Assembly (NCBI GenBank): GCA_905147135.1
Contig: LR990061.1
Location: 9,648,026 to 9,712,025 of the forward strand
DNA length: 64,000 nt
Reading direction: 5' to 3'
Origin: Blastobasis lacticolella
Lineage: Eukaryota > Arthropoda > Insecta > Lepidoptera > Blastobasidae
Position 1 is the first letter of the stretch. Every line of letters begins with the position of its first letter. The position numbers and the translations under genes are program-made. Positions 44,396 to 55,958 of this stretch are shown piece after piece. The notes beneath the pieces were generated by a model that had not been told where the DNA came from, ran no database searches, and saw only the letters and a program-made list of their open reading frames with translations.

Positions 44396-44600
44396 TCATC
44401 ATCCGAGCGGTCAATCCTGGCTTCAGCCAAGGTCCGCAATCCTGCTCTTCCTTATCCACTTCGCCTGGTCTTCGGCATCCTTACATCGTAAGCCGTTGGC
44501 TCTCGCATCGGACTCGGCGTTATCAATCAATCTCTTCTTGGGTCACCTGCCACTTGGAGCCTCTTTCCAGATACCGGCAAACTTGCACGCGGCAGAAAAT
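44396..44600 (-). mobile_element. LINE 3' end (second RTE-like family)
   Basis: 'catcatcatccgagcggtca', 'cttcgcctggtcttcggcat', 'taagccgttggctctcgcat', 'cttcttgggtcacc'. Homologous to 19731-20025. Confidence 0.65.
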
Positions 44601-44759
44601 GGAACTCATTTTGACAGGGAACAAGAGCGAAGACTCCCTACAAAAATAATGACAGGGACGCCATTGCTAAGTGCAGGATTATCTTGCGCGCACTCTGCAT
44701 TCTACTCTGCCAATCATAAGCCTTTTCGTAGCACATGGTATTTTTGGTATTGTGATATG

Positions 44760-45230
44760 GTCACGTATTATTGGTCCCACATTCTACAACAAGCTGCTTG
44801 CAGAGTGAACCGTCTGACGAAGCATTTAGGCGCCGGCTCAAAAACCTTTTATTGGATAATCCGTTGTACTCCGTTAAAGGGAGATTGAGATTGAGAGAAT
44901 ATAATAGTTACCATTAAGCTGTTGGCATTTTCATCCGAGTTGACATTATATTATTACATAACATTTGGTTACTATTTTGACTTTTTATATTAATACTCAC
45001 TGTGACATTTGATTTTTGACATTCGTATCATTTTATAATTACATTATTAAATTTATTTTTGATCCTATAGGTACTGTTGTACAGAATAATAATGTTTATG
45101 TTTTAATTAATTATATTGTATCGCTTATTATTATTGACGAACCCTAAATGAATGCGCATTTTTGTTTGTATTTACTGCTAACTATATAAATGTACTTGTA
45201 TTCAGTTTATGCAATAAATGAATCTGAAAC
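44760..45230 (+). mobile_element. Jockey-type LINE, C-terminus and 3' UTR
   Basis: Reading EAFRRRLKNLLLDNPLYSV (about 44820-44875) gives the Lys/Leu-rich C-terminus of a LINE ORF2. An AT-rich 3' UTR ends near 'tttatgcaataaatgaatct'. Confidence 0.65.
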
Positions 45231-45588
45231 ACGAATTCCACCAGAATTTGACAAAAGTATCGCGAGGATATAAAGGATATAGCCGGTAAAATCTTCAAAC
45301 TTTACCTACGTCTAGTCTGCGTTTACCGTGGAATTGGACCGATATCTTTATAACAGACTCGAAAACGAAGCATTACTACCAACCTCTTAACAACGAACCA
45401 TAGTAACACCGCAGAAAGCTGAATGTATTTCTGTATAGAAAAAAACTTCATAATTATCGTGAGGGGTGCGTCAGTGTTCTTAAGGGTATAATTTCCCTAT
45501 TGGCAGTATCTTAGTTCTTTTTTCCTACACTTTCAGTATTATTATGTCAATCGGCTCCCGAGACTGTTCAGTCTGCCTGACCAGCCTC

Positions 45589-45716
45589 AGGCGCTGTCCT
45601 AATTGGCAACGGTCGTGCGACCATGGTTGTACAATGGATATCGCCCGACCAATTAGGAGACCTCAAAACCACCCGTCGTGCGACCACGGTCGTACGACCA
45701 TTGCCATCAGCGCCTC
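45589..45716. mobile_element. MITE with 'gctgtcctaattgg' ends, copy 2
   Basis: 'gcgctgtcctaattggcaac' and inner 'ggtcgtgcgaccatggttgt' are mirrored by 'gtgcgaccacggtcgtacga' and 'ccattgccatcagcgc'. Same family as 32065-32212. Confidence 0.75.
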
Positions 45717-46320
45717 AGGATCCCCAGTGGAACACCTTGGTCAACCTCGCCGAGGCATCGGTATTAGGAGCCACAAATGAGCGCTGAAGTTCGACTACCC
45801 TCAAAGTACGAAACGGTCACCTTGTCGCTTGAGCACTAGTTTGTTCTGTAAATTACTTTAAAACGTTTTAGCTACGTTACAACAAATTCACCCTGTAATT
45901 CAAATAAGCGTGCCCCAAGCCACCAACTAAGTAGACACGGGATTTATTGCTACACAAACCAAGGAACCTTAGGGCAAGGCTTCACACACTCATTTGCTAT
46001 TTATAAACCGGCTGCGTGAGCAGGTACTAAGTGGGTGCCCGCGAAATCGCTTTTAGCTTCATTCAGAAAAAGGTGTAGGGGTGTGGTTGGGACTCTCGGG
46101 TTTAGGGACGGCTAGCAAAGTTGTTGTGTGAAGCCATTTTGTAAACAACTAATGTTGAAGGTCGTACATTCATCGCTCCTGTTTCTGTACTAACTCTAAT
46201 CTAATACAACCTTTTTTTCTTGCTCTCTTTTCTTTGGCTATGTACTAATATCATCACCGTCCACGAAGTGCGTTATAATCTGCTGTCCGATCTGTGCCTT
46301 GGAAGGAGACTTTAATATTT

Positions 46321-46601
46321 TACAAGGGTCTGCCTTGACCGTGATCCAGGAATTGGCAGATCAAGTAATTACAGTGGAGCGACTAACATCTGACCTCCGT
46401 ACCCTGTTAACAGAGGAATTTGATGAAATTGGATCATGGTCACACACATTTCCTCACCGTAAGAGCGTCGGTTAGTGTTCTACTAATGTACTTCACAAGT
46501 CAGAAAAAGGCCATTGGTACATGGCGGTACTGGGAATCGAACTTGGTACCTTTCGCTTACAAGCCAGAACCGCTATCCAACAGACAGCCCACCGACGCTC
46601 C
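46321..46601 (-). mobile_element. tRNA-headed SINE S1
   Basis: 'gccttgaccgtgatccagga', 'gtgttctactaatgtacttc', 'gtactgggaatcgaacttgg', ending 'accgacgctc'. The T-arm region is mutated. Confidence 0.8.
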
Positions 46602-47024
46602 TTACAATAAACGAAGAACTCAAACCGTGTCATTCGTTCGCGTGTACAAAGCGTGAGTGCGACAATTTTCGTGTGTACAAAGCGTGCGAATGCGTGAATT
46701 GATTTTATAAACAGCGCGTGTTACGCCGGCATGTCTTCGCTCCCCGGGGAGGTTGTCCCCGCGTGCATGTCGGTGAATTACGCTGTGAATCCTCCCCAAT
46801 TTACCCTCCGCTTTATTATCCTAGTTAGATAGCTATGCGTTTGTTTGAGGCAGTTTAGGAGGTTTTCTTTTGCTTGTTGAAGCGACTATGGCTGAAAGAT
46901 AAATCTGAAACACCTTTTGGCTCAGTGTGACAACACAGTGGTGAGTCAAATGCAAAAATAGACAAGAAAAAGGAGTGTTATTGTTGATTTGTTTGCGGGA
47001 TTACAATGTGCTACATTCAACATA

Positions 47025-47100
47025 GTACAGTCAGCTGCAGAGTTAGTGGACCTATCATACCTTAAATGTAAGGGTTAGTTCTCTCTGCAGCTGACTGTAC
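47025..47100. mobile_element. 76-bp mini-element GTACAGTCAGCTGCAGAG
   Basis: Perfect 18-bp inverted ends 'gtacagtcagctgcagag', except for one 'ctct' slip, around a 40-bp core. A lone end occurs near 10936. Very common in moth genomes to my knowledge. Confidence 0.8.
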
Positions 47101-47339
47101 CTACATAGCCTTTAATGTAATGTTATCAACATTGCGGATAAGATGGCGGAAAAATGGGTGTCATTGACGAAGTAAAATATAGTATTATGTTATTTACGAT
47201 GATATTTAAGATATGCGAGTATAGTTTATTTGCAAATATGCAAATTCTTAACATGGCTTAATAGCGGTTAATACCTCTCCTAAGTTCGTTCATAATTAAA
47301 ATTTTTAAGTTACATTTAATACTATTCTTTATAAATTCT

Positions 47340-48260
47340 ATATAAAATTACTTTGTAAAAGATACCCATGAAATTGTCTTGTTCGCGGACGATACATCTT
47401 TAGTGTTTAAAGTAAAAAGACAACAATTAACATATGAAGACGTGAACAAGGCTATTGCAGAAGTGGTAAACTGGTTTACGGTTAATAATTTATTACTGAA
47501 TGGCAAGAAGACAAAATGTTTAAAATTCTCTTTGCCAAATGTTAGATCAGTGCCCACAAATAAACAAATAAAAGGCGAAAATTTGAATCTTGTTGATTCT
47601 ACAGTATTTTTAGGCTTTACTCTGGATAATAAATTGCAATGGGGTCCTCACATTGATAAATTGGCGAAAAGGCTAAGTTCTGCAGCATATGCTGTAAAGA
47701 AAATACGGGGTATTTCTGACGAGGCTACAGCAAGATTAGTTTACTTTAGTTATTTCCACAGTATTATGGCCTATGGCATACTGCTGTGGGGACACGCTGC
47801 CGACTGGCACAATGTATTTGTATTGCAGAAAAGGGCTATTCGCGCGATTTATCAATTGAGACCTAGAACTTCACTAACAATGCCGTCACAATATATATAT
47901 GAGAACTTAATGTATGTTCATAAAAATTTACACTTATTTAAGAAGAATAGTGATGTTCATAATATTAATACGAGAAATAAAGATAAGCTTGTTGCTTGTG
48001 CTTGTCGTCTAGCCAAAGTCCACAAATCATTTATGGGTCAATGTGTACGCTTTTATAATAAGGTTCCAACAGATATTCAGAATTTACCATTGAATAAATT
48101 TAAAGTCGCTATAAAAAACAAATTATGTCAAAAAAGTTATTATAGTATATCTGAATATGTAAATGACAAAAGTCCATTGGACTGAACTGCTGTTCTATAC
48201 AGGTATTTACTTTTAAGATAGTATATAGGACAAATAATGTATTAGTATAAAAGACATGTT
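47340..48260 (+). mobile_element. Jockey/CR1-like LINE, 5'-truncated with long intact C-terminal ORF
   Basis: An open frame of at least 268 residues to TGA at 48185. It begins within the reverse transcriptase at FADDTSLVF (catalytic YADD-type motif), continues NWFTVNNLLLNGKKTKCL, LGFTLDNKLQWGPHIDKLAK, YGILLWGHA and ends with KVPTDIQNLPLNKFK. It has no stops or frameshifts, so the insertion is recent, but it lacks endonuclease and most of the RT. An A-run near 48260 marks the 3' end. Confidence 0.92.
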
Positions 48261-48381
48261 TAAAAAAAAAAAGAATTAACGTAGGCTCTGTGGGTTTCTT
48301 GCCGTTTCTTTCCCCCACGGAGAACCACCTTGGAAGCGGCGTTAATTTTCCTTCCTCCCCCACACATGGTGTCTCCTGTCT

Positions 48382-48590
48382 GCGCTAGGGTAGGGGTAGG
48401 GTAGTAGTTAGAGTAGGGTTAGGGTAGGGTAGGGTAGGAGTTAGATAGCGGTAAGGTAGTATAGGGTTGGGTAGGGGTAAGATAGTGGTAGGGTCGGGGT
48501 AAGATAGTGGTAGGGTAGGGTTAAGGCAATGGTAGGATAGGGTAGGGGTAAGGTAGCGATTGGGAAGGGATAGGATAGAGTAGGGTTGTA
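48382..48590. repeat. GGGTA/GGTAAGATAGTG minisatellite
   Basis: Degenerate tandem units such as 'gggtagggtagg', 'ggtaagatagtggtagggt' over about 200 bp. The G-rich strand is the plus strand. Minus-strand Pro/Tyr/Thr open frame is spurious. Confidence 0.88.
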
Positions 48591-48839
48591 GCGACTACCT
48601 ACCACATACAGCATGTGTGATGCACGCTCACTTAAAAGTCTGTCTGGCGGTGGCGTGGGGGCCGGGTCGCTCTTTTCCCTCAAATATGGTTGAATTGGAC
48701 GATGGCTGGGCCCTGCGTTATACTCGTGAACGGGTGCTGCCTTGGTGGACTGGCTTACTCTTGCTGTAGTTTTAGGTGGTTTTTTTCTTAATTGTACTAG
48801 ACATACCTATATAATATAAAATAGCGTTCCGGCTCTGCC

Positions 48840-49018
48840 TGGCATTGTCGAACACGGTTCGGTTGGCGAGGGATACGTTTATCTACGGCCATAGGGCGTT
48901 CAGCGTGTCACTGTGTGTTTCCTTCCTACTTTCCTATCCCCCTCCTTTTTGACGATTGAAAGAGATATTTATTGTCCTAATCAATAAATAAAATTTGAAT
49001 TTTGAATTTTGAATTTTT
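48840..49018 (+). mobile_element. LINE/SINE 3' end with (TTTTGAA)n tail
   Basis: 'cactgtgtgtttccttccta', 'ctttttgacgattgaaagag', 'caataaataaaatttgaatt' then repeated 'ttttgaa'. Homologous to 21490-21590. Confidence 0.65.
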
Positions 49019-49552
49019 AGTATATTCATAAAAACATTTTGTGATCCAAGTAATTTATTTATTTATTTACCATAAATTTACAGCGTTATAGTACTAACAA
49101 ATTACTAATACACTGCAAATATCAATAAATATACACTGATGACACTCCAAGGTTGTTTGTTAGACAAGGACTTCAAACAAAGGTCTACTTTCTATTACGC
49201 CAGAGATATATAATATCCGTTCAAGAATGTAGGTAGTTGTTTTGAAAAACTTCATTTTCATTGATTTTGATTTTAGTTTCACCATTGGCATTACAGTTTG
49301 ATACATTTTCCGATGGGTTGTTTAAAAAGCGGATTCATTTCACATGCAATAGCCATTCTTTTGAAATTTGATGATTCTGTACTGAAGTTAAAGATTACTT
49401 GCCTAACCGTGAATTCCTATTGTCCCCATTGGCTGTATCCCCAACGACGGGGACAACAGAAATTTAACCAAAATCCCATTGTACATTGATGGTATTCAAT
49501 AGGAAGTGGCAATCCATAGAAAATGATCACGAAGTATGGAAGTATAGGGGGG

Positions 49553-49592
49553 AGGCCTTTGCCCATCAGTGGGATGATTCAGGCTGATATAA
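49553..49592 (+). mobile_element. RTE-type LINE tail fragment
   Basis: 'ggaggcctttgcccatcagt' and 'caggctgatataa' match the extreme 3' end of the RTE family. Confidence 0.5.
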
Positions 49593-49819
49593 ATATATAT
49601 ACGCAGAAACACGTGACGAAAAGATGTTAACCTAACTGCCCTTAACATAGACATGGGTACGTTGCAAATGACCTACACAAGTTATAAAGGCTGTCGTTCT
49701 TGGCAAGGCTGTAGCCTCTATAGCCACAATCAAACCTTTCAAGTATACAGAGTAAAGTAAGTCACAACCATCAACCCATTTGCAAACACTCCCGCCGGCT
49801 GGTCTGCTACAACCGGCGC

Positions 49820-49900
49820 CGTGTGACGTCACACCCCGCGCCTGCGTGGCACCCTGTGACGTCATCGCACCTCGGAATAGCCAATACTATATAAACTGTG
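49820..49900 (+). promoter_or_regulatory. Promoter-like cluster: two CREs, CCAAT and TATA box
   Basis: Perfect TGACGTCA palindromes at 49824-49831 and 49857-49864 (33 bp apart), CCAAT at 49881-49885 and TATATAAA at 49888-49895. Start of transcription would be expected near 49920. The plus strand downstream has no convincing coding exon within about 300 bp; short ATG frames close quickly. It may be the promoter of a gene lying further right, of a non-coding RNA, or of an unrecognised mobile element. Confidence 0.45.
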
Positions 49901-50284
49901 ACCTGGTAGAGGTTATAGTATTATTTGGAGATCTGGAGCAGCGTGGGAAAACGTAGAATGTATGGTATGGCCCCAATGAATTTGCTGTCTCATTGTTCCA
50001 CGTAGATATGATACACTGCCGGTACATTACATGTTACTTTACGGCACTGGTAGGGTAAAAATAGGGTAAAAATGATTGCTGGAACAAAACTATTCTTCGG
50101 CCGCATCGTCACTTACCACTATACTAGGTTATTTTAAACCGCGCGCCTCGAGTCCTCAATATTAATGTTCTACATAAAAAATTCAATATGACGCTGTGTT
50201 TCCTTATTTTCGGACAGTCCGCTTTCGATGTTACGAATGTAGGTCCTTCATTAAAACATATCATACATTAAAAATTTATAACCG

Positions 50285-50445
50285 TTCGATTCAAGGTAAC
50301 CGGTTCAAAAATAGAACCGGTTCAAAAATAGAGCTACAGCATATCTCTTTCACACTCGTGGTAAGTTGCTAGAGACAGAACAGGCAGGCGTTAAAAGGCG
50401 AGCGCTCCCGTGGATGCGAACGGTTCAAAAATCGGGCCCATGTAA
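50285..50445. mobile_element. MITE 'cggttcaaaaat', copy 2
   Basis: 'accggttcaaaaatagaacc' (duplicated) is mirrored by 'gcgaacggttcaaaaatcgg', with the inner 'tctctttcacactcg' and 'ggcgagcg' as in 14739-14872. Confidence 0.55.
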
Positions 50446-50858
50446 GATGGTCAATGCTAGTACCTAAAATAAAAAATAAATACTGCTACATAACTTGGTT
50501 TCATACGGCCGTGGTCTCATTGTGTTATTATAACGGGATAACATGCAACTTTATATGCTCCGCATAAGGTCGAATTTGGTATAGCAGAATAAAATCGCAA
50601 TCTCCATGCGAATTTGTGCCGTATGCGGAGTAAATAAAGCTGCATTTTGGTCGCTTTCCCCGTCAATGAGGTCAACGGGAATACACGGTTTTCGCAACTT
50701 AGAAATTCGTTTTTTGAATTGTATGTCTCATTATTTGTCGAAGGTTGTTGAGTGCCGGATGGTGTTGAGACGAATATAAAAGATGCGTTAGAATCACGTG
50801 TGAACGAAATATTAATTTAGGTATTTATATAGGTAGGTACTTTTTCAGGTAGAAATTA

Positions 50859-51053
50859 TCATCACAGCGCATAACAGTCCACTGCAGGACTTAGGAAAGA
50901 AAGAGGAGGTTCCGTAATCTCCACACTTGGCAAGCGGGTTGGAGATGGCAATGTTATAAATATAAAATGGAAACGCTGCTGCCCATTTTCCAGCCTACGG
51001 AGGCTCTAGATCTTTTGCCTCGAATACATTAGTCGAGTTGTACGACACCCACA
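50859..51053 (-). mobile_element. S2 retroposon, slightly deleted
   Basis: 'atcacagcgcataacagtcc', 'gcaagcgggttggagatggc', 'gaaacgctgctgcccatttt', 'agtcgagttgtacgacaccc'. Missing part of the conserved centre and head. Confidence 0.78.
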
Positions 51054-51396
51054 GCCAGCGACAAATTAGCCTTAATATTAGATATCACCCTTTTGAATGT
51101 CAATGATTTGAAATTGACAGCATGATCTTTAATTAGCCCTTAAAATTAAGAAGCACTTCAGCATTCAGGCGTAAGCAGATTTAGATAGTCTATTTGAGTA
51201 ACATCTAGCAATAATTACAAAAACAAAATAACAAATCAAGAAGGTAACACATTCATAGAACAAAAGTAGGCAATGAAAACGTCTTGAATCGTAACTAATG
51301 GAATAAGAAAGAACAAAAGCAAAGAATTTATTCTGCCACAAATAAAATATTAACGTAGGCAAGTATAGAAGGCAGCACATCAACTTGCCTAAACTA

Positions 51397-51460
51397 GTAT
51401 AAGGTGAGCTAGCATCTCTATGGAAACGCATGGAAATGTTAGCTCATGTTATATTGGTTT
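51397..51460. mobile_element. Tiny MITE 'actagtataa'
   Basis: 'actagtataaggtgagctag' ... 'gttagctcatgttatattgg'. Same family as 30310-30455. Confidence 0.6.
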
Positions 51461-51834
51461 GTGGGAAGCAAATATATGACGGAGGGCTACATCAAGTGTG
51501 AAATAAATGACCGAAACATTTAGGTCGCATCGTGGCCGCATCGCGGTAATCCGTTTCGCCCCTTTGGGGTTCCGATCCGTACGGACCACTGATGTTTAAG
51601 ATGATATTAATGTTTTGGCAGTTTATTGAATTGAAAATAATAATTTTGGATCACTGGAGACTATTGATATATCTTCTATCGTATCAATGATAAAATAGGT
51701 TAGTTCATTTTTGTTTATATTTTTTTAGTCCAAAACTGAGAGATAAGGAGATCGATATAATATTACAAATATTTAATATTACAAAATTATTCTTATTCTA
51801 TTATTCTTATTCTATATATCGAAGCATTGAAGTG

Positions 51835-52685
51835 TTTGTACGAAACGCCACTATGTCAGTTCGTCTCCAGGACAAGATCTCAGAGCTTTCAGCTCTCAGA
51901 TTCAGCTGCAGCGAGGTGTTTTACGAGGTAGTGTAATAACATCAAAATCGTTCACCGCTGCACTGGAGAATGTCTTCAGAGTTCTGTAATGAGACGGATC
52001 TGGCATCAATATTAATGGTGAGTACCTCACTCACCTCAGATTTGCTGACGATATCGTAGTCATGGCCAATTATGTCAAATATATATGTTGATGTTGCCAG
52101 TTAAAGGCGTTCTAGTAGAGAAATTGTTAACGTATATACATTCCTAGGACAAATAGTCCAGCTAGGTAGGTCCAATTTCGAGAAAGAGGTCAATCGACGA
52201 ATCCAACTCGGTTGGGCAGCGTTCGGGAAGCTACGCCACATATTTTCGTCCCAATTACCGCAGTGTCTCAAGACGAAGGTCTTTGACCAATGTGTGTTGC
52301 CAGTGATGAATTACGGAACAGAGACGTGGCCGCCAACTATGGGACTTATAAAAAAAGCTCACTGTATCCCAAAGAGCAATGGAAAGGGCTATGCTCGGAG
52401 TCTCATCGCGCAATCGAATAAGAATAGTGGAGATCCGCAAGCGAACCGAGATTATCGACATAGTCCAAAGGATTGCCAGGCTAAAGCGGCAGTAGGCAGG
52501 GCAAATACCTCGAAGAACAGATGACCGATAGGGCAGTAAAGTTTTCGAGTGGTGACCACGTACCGGAAAAGGATAGGCCTCCCACAAGGTGGCCGACGAC
52601 CTAGTAAAAATCACAGGTACCTGCTGGATACGGCCAGTCCTTAGTGGAAATCTCTGTGGGAGGCCTATGCAACGCGCGTCATTCA
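51835..52685 (+). mobile_element. RTE-type LINE, RT and C-terminal remnant
   Basis: Decayed coding sequence in several frames: RGVRQGD-like turn, HLRFADDIVVMA (RT catalytic FADD, about 52040-52075), YLGQIVQLGRSNFEKEVNRR, FDQCVLPVMNYGTETW (52280-52330), and a C-terminal 'tctgtgggaggcctatgcaa' end. Multiple stops and frameshifts; inactive. Confidence 0.85.
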
Positions 52686-52689
52686 GCTG

Positions 52690-54945
52690 ATTTGAAGCAT
52701 TTTAGACAATACTACTCCACACTATTAATTTTACCCACTAAAAGCCGAATGTAAATAACTGATGTTGCGGGCTAAACGAGTTGTGGCTATACTGTGGGCT
52801 TAGATTACACCGAAGCTAATTAGGGTTTTCGATAATGTGTTAAATAATTCATTAGTCTGCAGCTCTCAAATCCACGTTATTCGACAAATCAAATGAGCAT
52901 ACATCCCTGATTGAAATTGATTACTGTCACCCATAACTACGATGCACTTTAAACTTTTGATTGATAAAAATACGGCCCTAGAAATCAAAACTCGTCCTTA
53001 CGAGGTAGAGTTTACGTAGCGGCCGCTACAGCAAACTACTCAACACGATACTTTCACTACATATACCTTTTGGGTTTGTTACCACGGTTAAAATTGTTTT
53101 TAACTTGATTTTTCGATGCAGCTGCATGTGTCATGTTCACGAGTAGATTCAACTTGAATATAGCTAGGATTAGTGATAACAAGCACATGAGGTGCGCGAC
53201 AGAGCGCTGCATATCGAGCGTTCTTAAATATTATATGAATTTCTACGTAACTAATTATATGAAGCTCCCGGCGTCCTGATTAGCCCTGAGGGCTGATTCG
53301 AGAAGGTTGTGTTCTTATAATTGATTTTACAAATACTTACAAGAAGTACAGTGGGCTCGTTCAGGATTCAAAAGCATTGGACGGGTGTCCAGCGCGCCGA
53401 GAATAAGCGTCCGATATTCAGCATCCTGCGAGCGTATCTTGGGAGTTTAACTTGTATAATAACCCAAAAAGATTATGAAACAGTCAGTTTATAATGTAAT
53501 GGTAAAAGCTTATAAAGTATGAGGGTAGTCCCTACTTTGAACATGTATGTGCGAGGCCGGGGCGGTACTAATAGATTATATTCGAACCGTATTCACTATA
53601 ATACGGTGACATGCAGATTAGTATCACCACACTACTGATGCGATAAAATGGGGCGTTCTCGTTTAGGACTTCCAAACCCGAGTGCGAGTCGTAATCCTCT
53701 TATATACCTCAATGTCCTTTCTTGGGTCTCGGGTCCCGGGTCGCCCAAAGCTTCCAACTCACTTTGATAAATAATTCATACTAGGTAGATCGTTTCCCCC
53801 AAATCACGTTGGAGAACAAATTTAAATTCTATTTTTATTTCGGCGTGTTAAAACGAGAAAGTGCGTGTCGAGGTTTCAATTGTTTGGGTTAAATAATTTA
53901 TTAGCTGTGCGTGAATGGAGGTTTCCTTTTCAATTGAATCGGTTAGTTGCTTGTTAATGGAATGCATCGTTACGTTTAACCAAAAGTTACATTTTTAACT
54001 TGTATTTATATAAAATATAGTATTTATATAACAGTAATAAAGGTTTATTTTATTTATATATTATTTTATCATGAAAAATAATAATATAAGTGCGCAAGTC
54101 ACTCTGTCTGTCTGTTTGTTGTTTTTTCATACGGGATCCGTTGACGATTCAACCTCAACGACCACAACACACCACTGTAGTTCATACGCACCGGTGGTCA
54201 TTCATTCAGTCGGTCAGTCAATCTGTCATTCATACATACCTAAGTCAGTCGATCTGGGCAGTCTATTCTAGCGCTTTAGTAGTTTGTTTGGATGAAATGT
54301 ATGCCACCGTCTGAGGTAGGATTGCCAACCCTACTATATAATATAGTATCCTACTATATTAGAAGTCTACCTACTATAAATTAAAAATTAAAATATAGTA
54401 GGTGAAACTACTATATTTAATTAGCACAACATTACCACTGATGCAAGTCGAATATTTCAGAACAATCTTGAGTCTTGACATTTATATGACGTGACGTTAA
54501 AGTCAAGTCAAAAAAAACAAAACAGCTATGAAGCTCAATCTAGCAGAAAATATACATTTAAGAAATAATATAGCTACGTACATTTTATTTAAAGACCTAC
54601 TATATATTTTTTGATTAATTCCCTGCCTGCTATATTTTTATGGCTTCTAAACCCGAATATACTATATTTGATCTAAAAAAAGTTGCCAGCCATCGTCTGA
54701 GGGTGCATAATATATCTTGCATTAGCCGCGTATTGCGTGTTTTCTCGTTATATCCACGACTACAATAGAATATTTACTAATTGACATTTAAGTAGCTATC
54801 GGCATGAAATTGGCGTCTGAAAAGTCTGTCCCGGCGAAATCGAGGGGTTTTATGGAGCTGATACCTTAGGTACCGGATTGGGAAAAATAAATTTAATTTA
54901 ATCAAGTTACTTTGTTGAGAGCTATAATAAGAATGTGAAACTAAC
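52690..54945. other. Intergenic stretch, no gene seen
   Basis: AT-rich. 54325-54430 has repeated 'ctactatata' words and internal self-complementarity; otherwise nothing recognised. Confidence 0.45.
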
Positions 54946-54949
54946 TACT

Positions 54950-55300
54950 ACAGCTTTCTTCTATTTCAAATGGAATACATTTGAATTCTTACCTAGACAA
55001 TGCTATATGTGCTCAACAAGGCAGCCTACAGACATTCCGATCCTCAGTATGACCAAATGGAACCGAAGCGCACCCACACCAGATGAGTACGAGCACCCCA
55101 GCCGATACCTACGTTCTACCTAAACCTACCTGAATGCTTGCTGGCCTTATCCCAAATAAAGCCTACACCTAACTACCCAACCTGCTTAACCTACAAAAGC
55201 CTCGGCCACACTCTCGGAATGACAACTCATCCTGAAAGCCTACCTATCCTAGAGCTCGACCTAACCTAAGATCTACCAGAGCACACATGCTAAAGTACTT
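54950..55300 (-). mobile_element. Composite repeat with minisatellite core, copy 2
   Basis: Reverse complement of the 16590-16895 family: flank 'caaatggaatacatttgaat', 'tgctatatgtgctcaacaag' at one end and 'agagcacacatgctaa' at the other; core of 'cctaac(c)tacc' units. The open frame here is spurious. Confidence 0.65.
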
Positions 55301-55348
55301 ATTTAAATCTAATGTTAGCTTGTTCTTTATCACCATCCGAAATCATAT

Positions 55349-55958
55349 TGAGTCCAATATCCCGATTGTGCTCTCGCTCGCGGGGGCACGGGGTCTGCCT
55401 TGACAATTTTTAATCCAGAAATTTGCAGATTAGATAATACAGTAGAGCAACTGCCGTCTGACCTCAATGACTGTGTTAACAGGGTAACCTGACCAGATTG
55501 GATAATGTTTACACATTCAGTCGCCTGAATACACACAATATTTTCCCTCACCGTAAGGTTATCGTTTAGCATTCAAATAACCTACATCATCATCATCATC
55601 ATCATCATCACAGCCCATAACAATCCACTGCAGGACTTCGGGCCTCTCCCACAAAAGGGGAGGTCATTGCCATAATCTCCACGCTTGGCAGGCGGGTTGG
55701 AGATCGCAGTGCAGTTGACGTAAATCTTCCCAGAAAGATGCTGCTGCCCATCTTTCGGATTTGTCCCTTAGTCGCCTTTTACGACACCCACGGGAAAAGA
55801 TGAGGTGGTGCTATTCTTTGAGGTGGCGGCGCCACACACCACAAACCAAATAACCTACATAACTCAGAAAAGAGTCATTGGTACATGGCCGCAGCGGAAT
55901 CCGATCCCGTTACCTCCCGCTTACGAGTCGAATACCTTAACTAGACCACCGACGCTCC
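55349..55958 (-). mobile_element. tRNA-headed SINE S1 interrupted by an S2 insertion
   Basis: S1 body 55349-55573 and head 55861-55958 ('gcagcggaatccgatcccgt', 'accaccgacgctcctg') are split by an S2 copy and its 14-bp target duplication. This fixes relative age: S1 first, S2 later. Confidence 0.88.
55588..55846 (-). mobile_element. S2 retroposon with perfect 14-bp target duplication
   Basis: CAAATAACCTACAT occurs at 55574-55587 and 55847-55860. The insert starts with (CAT)n and 'cacagcccataacaatccac' and ends 'gcggcgccacacaccacaaa'. The head differs from other copies here, so S2 has subfamilies. Confidence 0.93.

Noticed and set aside
48382..48590. A telomere or internal telomeric array
   Set aside because: The units are irregular GGGTA/GGTAAGATAGTG, not the TTAGG expected of insects.
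48441..48683. Minus-strand Pro/Tyr/Thr-rich open frame
   Set aside because: It is the complement of the GGGTA minisatellite.
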